The notes under the pieces: model-generated
The model's input: only the letters and a program-made list of their open reading frames with translations
Told to the model about the DNA's origin: nothing
Databases searched by the model: none
Position numbers and translations under genes: made by a program
Shown here: in pieces, positions 1 through 5,042 of the stretch
Position numbering within the stretch: position 1 is the stretch's first letter
How the letters are laid out: each line of letters starts with the position of its first letter
Assembly: GCA_011048475.1 (NCBI GenBank)
Contig: DSDZ01000492.1
Location: forward strand, 1 to 7,555
Source of the DNA: Bacteroides sp.
GTDB lineage: Bacteria; Bacteroidota; Bacteroidia; Bacteroidales; GCA-2748055
Reading direction: 5' to 3'
Length of the DNA: 7,555 nucleotides

Positions 1-732
1 GGTCATGGGAAAGAAGTACCGGTTCCCCAATGGCTGGACTGGGAACTCTGGCAGGGACCTGCTCCAAGAAAACCATACCGGGATAACCTGGTGCATTATA
101 ACTGGCACTGGCTGTGGCACTGGGGAACCGGCGAGGCACTGAACAACGGGACCCACACCGTGGACCTGATGCGGTGGGGACTGGGAGTGGATTGTCCGTT
201 CAGGATCAGCTCCAGCGGCGGGCGTTACAGGTATGAAGACGACTGGGAAACACCCGACACCCAGGTGATCACAATGGATTTCAGGGAGGGTGTTACCATG
301 ACCTGGGAGGGAAGGAGTTGCAATGGGAAGGAAAACGAGGGTACATCCGCGGGGGTGCTCTTTTTCGGAGAGAATGGAAGCATGCTGATCCCGGGAGGAG
401 ACGGCTATACCATTTTCGACCTGGACGGCAATGTGGTGGAGAAAGTTGAAGGCGTTACGGAGGTGGATCCGTTGAACCCCGTCAACCCGGCGGAGCTGCT
501 GGATGGCCTTCATATCAGGAACTTCTTTGACGGGATCAGGGGCATCGCCCCCCTGAAGGCGGATATTGCATCCGGTCATATCAGCACCCTGCTGGTGCAG
601 CTGGGGAATATCTCACAGCGGCTGGGCCGCTCCCTGGAGATCGATCCTGCCACCGGACACGCCCTTGGTGACCGCACTGCAGAGGAGTACTGGTCACGCT
701 CCTATGAAAAGGGCTGGGAAATGAAACTCTGA
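1..732 (+). CDS. Gfo/Idh/MocA-family oxidoreductase, C-terminal part (5' truncated)
   Basis: Frame 1 is open from the first base to the TGA at 730-732, giving 243 residues that lack the N-terminal Rossmann NAD(P)-binding domain. The visible part is the alpha/beta C-terminal domain. It has the linker typical of these enzymes (QWLDWELWQGPAPRKPYRDN, visible residues 10-29), an aromatic run (NWHWLWHWG, 34-42), then LNNGTHTVDL (47-56), where His52 matches the conserved active-site His of the family's G-x-H-x-x-D motif. The GTG at 91 is only an internal valine codon, so the gene starts outside the window. Family members oxidise or reduce sugar hydroxyls using tightly bound NAD(P). In Bacteroidota and Planctomycetota many are exported and work with DUF1080 hydrolases, and such a gene lies convergently next door. 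The substrate cannot be read from sequence, and whether this copy carries a Tat or Sec signal is not visible. Confidence 0.93.
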   Translation, partial: GHGKEVPVPQWLDWELWQGPAPRKPYRDNLVHYNWHWLWHWGTGEALNNGTHTVDLMRWGLGVDCPFRISSSGGRYRYEDDWETPDTQVITMDFREGVTMTWEGRSCNGKENEGTSAGVLFFGENGSMLIPGGDGYTIFDLDGNVVEKVEGVTEVDPLNPVNPAELLDGLHIRNFFDGIRGIAPLKADIASGHISTLLVQLGNISQRLGRSLEIDPATGHALGDRTAEEYWSRSYEKGWEMKL

Positions 733-736
733 CCAA

Positions 737-765
737 TCCGGGCAGCAAGGGAACCAGGCCCCGGA
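737..765. terminator. Possible weak hairpin between convergent genes
   Basis: The 76-base gap between the oxidoreductase stop (732) and the converging DUF1080 stop (809) contains the inverted repeat TCCGGG (737-742) / CCCGGA (760-765), with a 17-base loop. The position, just past a stop codon between convergent genes, suits a transcription end. The loop is long, however, and no T-run follows on either strand, so it does not meet the usual intrinsic terminator pattern. The rest of the gap shows nothing recognisable. Confidence 0.25.
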
Positions 766-808
766 CAGGATGCTGCAAAGGATTGCCACGGCTCAACAGA
801 GGAACGTC

Positions 809-1606
809 TCAGAAATCCGTGTCAGGCTTTTCCAGCTCCAGTTCCCTGATCCAGATATTGCGGTAGAGCACCGGGTGGCCCTCCGCCTGCAATTTGATGC
901 CCCCGGGAGTATCGGTGATCCCCTTGCCCCCGTCATTCCCTCCGTCGAGCCCCGACCGGGGACCGCCCCACACCTGGTTGATGCCAATATTGGTGTAAGC
1001 CTTGTTGCCGTTGAAATAGAGGGTCACCATGGCTTTTTCGGTCCGCTCGCCGCCCATGAACCGGGCCGCCCGGAAGATGAGGTCATAGGCATTCCATTTC
1101 CCCACTCCGTGATAGTATTGATAGGGGGATTCGATCTCATTGATCACCGCCCCCATGCCATGCATGCTTGAGTCGCCGTCCAGGATCTGGATCTCGTAGC
1201 GATTCTGCAGGTAGACACCGGAGTTCCCTCCCTCCTGCTCCACCAGGAACTCCACATGGAGCCTGAAGTCCCGGTACTTTTCCCTGGTCACGATGTCCGC
1301 AGCACCGTATTTACCCCCTGCCGCTGCGGGATCGTTGCTGTTCAACACCATACCCTCATCCGCCGGATCCGGGACAAGCTCCCATTGGATGGACATCCCG
1401 GCTTCGAAACCGGGCCCTTCCCAGTAGGTCCATTTTTCATCCAGCATTTCACGGGTGCCATCGAACAACATTTCTGCGCCTGCAGGGGCCCCTGCCCCCA
1501 CACCCACCCTGATCCTGCTGCAGGAAAAGAAGATACCCCCTGCCAGGATCAGGGTAAAAATGACCGCGACCTTTAACAGGCCGGAGTAATTTGATACTGT
1601 TTTCAT
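809..1606 (-). CDS. DUF1080 / 3-keto-disaccharide hydrolase family lipoprotein
   Basis: 265 residues. Residues 1-28 form a signal peptide with a basic start and a hydrophobic core, ending in FFS-C with Cys29 as the likely lipidated residue (a lipobox with Phe at -3, somewhat loose). The residues after Cys29 (SRIR) are not acidic, so a surface-export signal of the Bacteroidota type is not evident; a periplasmic location is inferred. A Gly/Ala linker (35-44) leads to the concanavalin-like DUF1080 domain (about 45-258). Its hallmark segments are GGNSGVYLQNRYEIQILD (126-143) and the closing GGIKLQ..GHPVLYRNIWIREL (235-256). The length is normal for a single-domain member. Characterised members hydrolyse glycosides whose sugar carries a 3-keto group, made by Gfo/Idh/MocA oxidoreductases, one of which converges on this gene. 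It is the last gene of the minus-strand block, 58 bases after the deacetylase. The ATG at 1606 is chosen because it gives the complete signal peptide; no clear ribosome site precedes it, only an A/C-rich leader. Confidence 0.93.
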   Translation of the reverse strand: MKTVSNYSGLLKVAVIFTLILAGGIFFSCSRIRVGVGAGAPAGAEMLFDGTREMLDEKWTYWEGPGFEAGMSIQWELVPDPADEGMVLNSNDPAAAGGKYGAADIVTREKYRDFRLHVEFLVEQEGGNSGVYLQNRYEIQILDGDSSMHGMGAVINEIESPYQYYHGVGKWNAYDLIFRAARFMGGERTEKAMVTLYFNGNKAYTNIGINQVWGGPRSGLDGGNDGGKGITDTPGGIKLQAEGHPVLYRNIWIRELELEKPDTDF

Positions 1607-1664
1607 TGGTTTGTTGTTGATAGTTAATTCTGTTATTTGACTGTTAATAAAGGGTCTGACCGCG
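1607..1664 (-). other. AT-rich spacer with repeated GTTA motif
   Basis: This 58-base spacer between the deacetylase stop and the DUF1080 start is much richer in A and T than its surroundings and is the longest gap within the minus-strand block. On the + strand GTTA occurs at 1623, 1632 and 1643, roughly one helical turn apart, twice within CTGTTA (1630-1635 and 1641-1646). This could be a leader, an operator or an internal promoter for the DUF1080 gene. I found no exact match to the Bacteroidota TAnnTTTG promoter element on the minus strand and no hairpin with a T-run. Confidence 0.3.
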
Positions 1665-2501
1665 TCACCGACCGATGTTATCGGGCAGACCTTTCACATA
1701 ACGGAAACCCTCAACCGGATTCCCCTCCCGGTATTCGATCCTCCGGCTCACCCGCTCCCGCACCTCCTTTGCTTCCTCGTTGGGTAGTTCGGGACCCCGG
1801 TAATCATACCATCCGGAGCTCCACTGGCTTACATATTTCGACATGGCGGTGATCTTCTTATCCTCGAACCCGCTGATATCGACCCAGGTATTCTTGTCCT
1901 CCTCGGCTGAATCGAACAACATGTATTCCTCCACTGTATGGGCCTCAAGCCCTTCCATGGTGATCTGGCCCTGGAACAACAGGGGCCACATGGCCGCCCT
2001 GGCCGCATCCGCCGCCAGATAGGATGATGCCCTGTGATCCGCCTTGTGCCAGCGCTGCTCCCCTTTCCCGGGATCAAACGAAAAGATCACATCCGGTTTG
2101 AGTTGCCGGATGAGTCTCACCAGTTTGGCCACCACCTCCTTCTTGTTCTCATATTCCAGCATTCCGTCATCATAACCCAGGTTGATGTAATGGTCCCCGG
2201 GAATCCCCAGGGCAGCCAGGGCTGCCTGTTCTTCCTGTTTCCGGATGCGGGCCAGGTCGACCATGGACAGGCCGGGATCCTGGGTACCCACATTTCCGGT
2301 GGTCAGGATGGCAATATATACTTCGTTTCCATGGGCCTGCAACATAGCCATGGTCCCCATGGAGTAAGCATCATCATCGGGATGTGCCCCGATAAGCAGG
2401 ATGGTCTTTTCACTCCACTGTTCGACCGGCACCTCCGGCTGCGCGGAGGTAAGGACGGGAAAGAGCATACAACCGGCGATAATTAAAATAATCCTCATCA
2501 T
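1665..2501 (-). CDS. Exported PIG-L/LmbE-family deacetylase
   Basis: 278 residues. An N-terminal signal peptide (hydrophobic core about residues 3-17, likely cleaved after TSA, residue 20) indicates action outside the cytoplasm. The mature protein starts the PIG-L fold at TILLIGAHPDDD (33-44). His40 and Asp43 are the expected zinc ligands and Asp42 the likely catalytic base; the third ligand is His156 in HKADH (152-156). All key residues are therefore present. The family hydrolyses N-acetyl groups, mostly on N-acetylglucosamine-containing molecules (GlcNAc-PI, mycothiol and bacillithiol precursors, diacetylchitobiose), and some members act on other N-acyl substrates. The substrate here is unknown. 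The gene lies 23 bases after the sugar/polyol dehydrogenase and 58 before the DUF1080 hydrolase, which points to an acetylated sugar. Two adjacent ATGs (2501 and 2498) are possible starts with no strong ribosome site; the first is used. Confidence 0.92.
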   Translation of the reverse strand: MMRIILIIAGCMLFPVLTSAQPEVPVEQWSEKTILLIGAHPDDDAYSMGTMAMLQAHGNEVYIAILTTGNVGTQDPGLSMVDLARIRKQEEQAALAALGIPGDHYINLGYDDGMLEYENKKEVVAKLVRLIRQLKPDVIFSFDPGKGEQRWHKADHRASSYLAADAARAAMWPLLFQGQITMEGLEAHTVEEYMLFDSAEEDKNTWVDISGFEDKKITAMSKYVSQWSSGWYDYRGPELPNEEAKEVRERVSRRIEYREGNPVEGFRYVKGLPDNIGR

Positions 2502-2524
2502 TCATATGGTTTTTAACAATGTAT

Positions 2525-3562
2525 TTAATCGAAATCGATCATGGCTTTCATGACCCCGTCTTCGTATGCAGCCACCAGGTCGAATGCTTTTTTCGTTTCC
2601 GCGAACGGGAAGCGGTGGGTGACCATGCGGTCCACCCGGACCTCCCCCCGGTCCAGCATATCCAGTGAGGGCTGTACCTCGCCATTCTGCCTTCTCACAT
2701 TCCGGATGGTCACCTCCTTGTGCCGGGTGGCATCTACAGGGACGCTCCACCGCTCAAATTCCGGGATGCCGATGATCATCAGTTTGCCACCCGGCTTCAG
2801 CAGATCCACCCCGTTTTCCAGTGCATCCTGCTGTCCGCAGCATTCGAAGACCACGTCCAGGGATTCGGGCACTTCGCGGGAGATTTTTTTCACCACATCT
2901 TCCCGGAGGGGATTGGCGGTAAGTATTGCACCGGATGCCTCGGCGATCTGCAGCCGTTCATCAATCTTGTCCGTGACGTAAATCCTGCCGGCACCCAGGG
3001 CAAGGGCCGAAAGCAGCACGCTCATCCCGATGGGGCCGAATCCCAGGATCCCGACGGTGGCTCCCCGCATGAGGACCGACTGCCTGACGGCATACAAACC
3101 GATGGACAGGGGCTCCGAGATGGCTGCCTGGTCATAGGTCATGGTGTCCGGGATCCTGAAACAACTGCCCGCGGGCATCACGATGTATTCCGAAAGACAC
3201 CCTTCAGCTTGTCCCGGGCAGCCCAGAAAACGGAGCTTCCTGCATGTATGGGGACGTCCCGCCAGGCACTGGTCGCATGCACCGCATGGCATGGCGGGAT
3301 CGAAGGCGATCCGGTCGCCCGGTTTCAGATGCCGGACCCGCTCCCCAGCCGCTTCCACCCGACCCGACCCTTCATGACCCACGGCGAAGGGGTACTGCAC
3401 CACCTGGCTCCCGATCCGGCCGGAGACATAATAGTGGATGTCCGAACCGCACACGCCCACGGTCTTCATCCTGATAAGCACCTCATCCTCCTTCGGGATG
3501 CCCGGTCCGGGCACCTCCATCATCTCCATCCGGCGGATGCCCGTTAACTTCATTGCTTTCAT
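2525..3562 (-). CDS. Zinc-dependent medium-chain alcohol (polyol/sorbitol-like) dehydrogenase
   Basis: 345 residues, a typical length for the medium-chain dehydrogenase superfamily and its sorbitol/L-iditol dehydrogenase-like branch. The GroES-like catalytic domain carries Cys38 in VCGSDIHYY (37-45), His63-Glu64 in VGHEGSG, and Glu150-Pro, the usual catalytic zinc set of polyol dehydrogenases. Cys93, Cys96, Cys99 and Cys107 form the structural zinc lobe. The Rossmann domain has GFGPIG (174-179) and Asp198 at the end of the second strand, which favours NAD+ over NADP+. There is no signal peptide, so it is cytoplasmic. It should interconvert a secondary alcohol of a sugar or polyol with the ketone; sorbitol, xylitol, galactitol or threonine-type substrates cannot be told apart by eye. 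The ATG at 3562 is preferred over Met4 (3553) because an AAAAGGA ribosome site ends 5 bases before it. It begins 15 bases after the xerD stop and ends 23 bases before the deacetylase, consistent with one transcript. Confidence 0.93.
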   Translation of the reverse strand: MKAMKLTGIRRMEMMEVPGPGIPKEDEVLIRMKTVGVCGSDIHYYVSGRIGSQVVQYPFAVGHEGSGRVEAAGERVRHLKPGDRIAFDPAMPCGACDQCLAGRPHTCRKLRFLGCPGQAEGCLSEYIVMPAGSCFRIPDTMTYDQAAISEPLSIGLYAVRQSVLMRGATVGILGFGPIGMSVLLSALALGAGRIYVTDKIDERLQIAEASGAILTANPLREDVVKKISREVPESLDVVFECCGQQDALENGVDLLKPGGKLMIIGIPEFERWSVPVDATRHKEVTIRNVRRQNGEVQPSLDMLDRGEVRVDRMVTHRFPFAETKKAFDLVAAYEDGVMKAMIDFD

Positions 3563-3567
3563 TGCTT

Positions 3568-3574
3568 TCCTTTT
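3568..3574 (-). promoter_or_regulatory. Ribosome binding site of the dehydrogenase gene
   Basis: On the minus strand the sequence reads AAAAGGA, ending 5 bases before the ATG at 3562. It is the only convincing Shine-Dalgarno sequence among the starts in this window and it selects Met1 over the in-frame Met4. It sits in the 15-base gap after the xerD stop, so the dehydrogenase could be translated independently from a shared transcript. Confidence 0.6.
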
Positions 3575-3577
3575 GTG

Positions 3578-4483
3578 TTATTTTTTCCCGGACCGGGGAT
3601 GGTAGCTGATGATGGCCTCCCTCAGGTACTCCCGGTCCAGGTGGGTATAGATCTCAGTGGTCATGATGGATTCGTGTCCCAGCATCTCCTGCACGGCCCG
3701 CAGATCCGCGCCTCCGTCCACCAGGTGGGTGGCAAAGGAGTGCCTGAAGGTGTGGGGACTGACCGTTTTTTTGATCCCGGCAGCCTGCACCAGGCCTTTG
3801 ATGATGGTAAAGACCATCACCCGGGTCATCTTCCGGCCCCGGCGGTTCAGGAACAGGATGTCCTCGCTGTCCTTCCCGATGTTCCATGTGTTCCGGTCAG
3901 GGAGATAGAGGTCGATTTCCTTCAGCGCCCTGTCGCTCACCGGCACCAGCCGCTCCTTGTCCCCTTTCCCGAAAACCCTGATGAATCCCTCGTTCCGGAT
4001 AATGTTGGTGATCCGCAGATCCACCAGTTCGCTGACCCGCAATCCGCAGCTGTACAGCACCTCCAGCATGGCCTTGTTGCGGCGGCCCTCGGGTTTGCTC
4101 AGATCGATCACAGAGAGGATCCGGTCGATCTCGCCCACGGTGAGCACCTCGGGCAGCTTCCGTCCCACCCTGGGGCCTTCCAGCAGGGCGGACGGATCCC
4201 TGCTGATGCGTTCTTCGAGCAGCAGGTACCGGTAAAAAGCCCTGATTGCGGAGAGGATCCTTGCCTGGGTCCTGGCCGAAAGCCCCAGATCGCTGATCCA
4301 TACCAGGAACCGGTGCAGGTGCTCATGCTCCAGCTCTTCAGGTCCCAGAGGGAGCTGTTGCATCTCCAGGAAATGGGATATCTTCCGCACATCGGACAGG
4401 TAGGCGCTGATGGAGTTGGACGACAGTCCCTTTTCCAGTTTCAGGAATTCCTCAAAATCCTTCAATGCATGGTTCCATTTCAT
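3578..4483 (-). CDS. xerD: Site-specific tyrosine recombinase XerD
   Basis: 301 residues beginning MKWNHALKDF, the standard XerC/XerD length. The N-terminal SAM-like core-binding domain covers about residues 1-90 and the catalytic domain about 108-290. The complete catalytic set is present: Arg149 (CGLRVSEL), Lys173 (FGKGDKER), His244 and Arg247 (PHTFRHSFATHL), His270 (LGHES) and nucleophile Tyr279 (IYTHLD). Xer recombinases cut and rejoin DNA at dif to resolve chromosome dimers, and the fit to XerD rather than an integron or phage integrase is good: no extra domains and no neighbouring mobile genes. The reading frame stays open for about 200 codons upstream of this ATG, but that stretch lies opposite the DUF6702 gene and looks like no known domain, so the ATG at 4483 is chosen by family length. 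No clear ribosome site precedes it. It is the first gene of the minus-strand block and diverges from the DUF6702 gene. Confidence 0.95.
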   Translation of the reverse strand: MKWNHALKDFEEFLKLEKGLSSNSISAYLSDVRKISHFLEMQQLPLGPEELEHEHLHRFLVWISDLGLSARTQARILSAIRAFYRYLLLEERISRDPSALLEGPRVGRKLPEVLTVGEIDRILSVIDLSKPEGRRNKAMLEVLYSCGLRVSELVDLRITNIIRNEGFIRVFGKGDKERLVPVSDRALKEIDLYLPDRNTWNIGKDSEDILFLNRRGRKMTRVMVFTIIKGLVQAAGIKKTVSPHTFRHSFATHLVDGGADLRAVQEMLGHESIMTTEIYTHLDREYLREAIISYHPRSGKK

Positions 4484-4525
4484 CAGAAAGAAAAAAGTAC
4501 CGTCATTATGCGTAGATTTGCAGGG

Positions 4526-5038
4526 ATGAAACAAACCGTTGTATCCATCATTTTGTTTCTGGGCGCGGCGATCCCGTTCCCCGGGGCGCTCACCCTTCAG
4601 GCACATCCGCTGCATCTTTCCGTTACGAATATAACATATGAAAACGGAACCCTGAAGGTGTTGATGAAAACATTCCGGGACGACTGGGAAATTGCCTATT
4701 TCCACTACCACAGCCAGGTGATCGATTTTACGGAGAGGGAAAACCGGGAGGCCCCGTGGTTCGTGGATTACCTGGAAAACCGGTTCAGCATCGCGACCGG
4801 CAGCGGGGAAAAGGCCCTGCCGATGGTGATTGACTCCGTTACCGTGGAGGGAGATGACATGACCATCCGGATGCACGCCCTTGCCCCGGGAGAACCAAAT
4901 TCTTTGTACATTTACAACGCCCTTCTGACGGATATCTACCCGGATCAGACGAATCTCGTGATCTTTGGTGACGGGAAGAGGCAGACTGGTATAAAATTTG
5001 ACGTTAGAAAACACGATGAAGAAGTGCCGCTGAGATGA
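4526..5038 (+). CDS. DUF6702 family exported protein
   Basis: 170 residues from the ATG at 4526. The N-terminus (MKQTVVSIILFLG...) is a signal peptide, likely cleaved after Ala26 (LQA), placing the mature protein in the periplasm or at the envelope. The mature protein opens with HPLHLSVTNITY (27-38), the signature start of the DUF6702 family, then continues as an apparent beta-rich domain with FRDDWE and later LFIYNALLTD-like segments (actual residues LYIYNALLTD) and LVIF near the end. The function of this family is unknown; it is common in Bacteroidota as a small exported protein. An in-frame ATG at 4508 would add six residues (MRRFAG), giving 176; neither start has a good ribosome site. The open frame continues far upstream only because it lies opposite xerD. 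The next gene starts 4 bases after this stop, which suggests co-expression and translational coupling. Confidence 0.85.
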   Translation: MKQTVVSIILFLGAAIPFPGALTLQAHPLHLSVTNITYENGTLKVLMKTFRDDWEIAYFHYHSQVIDFTERENREAPWFVDYLENRFSIATGSGEKALPMVIDSVTVEGDDMTIRMHALAPGEPNSLYIYNALLTDIYPDQTNLVIFGDGKRQTGIKFDVRKHDEEVPLR

Positions 5039-5042
5039 GCCG

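Noticed and set aside
787..821. CACGG / CCGTG inverted repeat around the DUF1080 stop
   Set aside because: A five-base stem with a 25-base loop and no T-run is not distinguishable from chance.
770..1576. Plus-strand frames opposite the DUF1080 gene
   Set aside because: No domain or signal is seen in their translations, and the minus strand encodes a well-supported DUF1080 lipoprotein.
2541..3547. Plus-strand frames opposite the Zn dehydrogenase gene (up to 275 codons)
   Set aside because: They are His/Pro/Gly-rich shadow translations without recognisable domains; the minus strand carries a complete zinc dehydrogenase with all metal ligands.
3578..4483. XerD as evidence for an integrated element
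   Set aside because: No attachment-site repeats, tRNA gene, excisionase, phage or conjugation genes are visible, and the base composition looks even with its neighbours; a housekeeping dimer-resolution recombinase fits better.
3575..4507. Upstream extension of the DUF6702 frame opposite xerD (about 311 codons)
   Set aside because: The predicted residues are low-complexity and match no domain, while the opposite strand carries a complete XerD with all catalytic residues. The DUF6702 signal peptide marks the real start near 4526.
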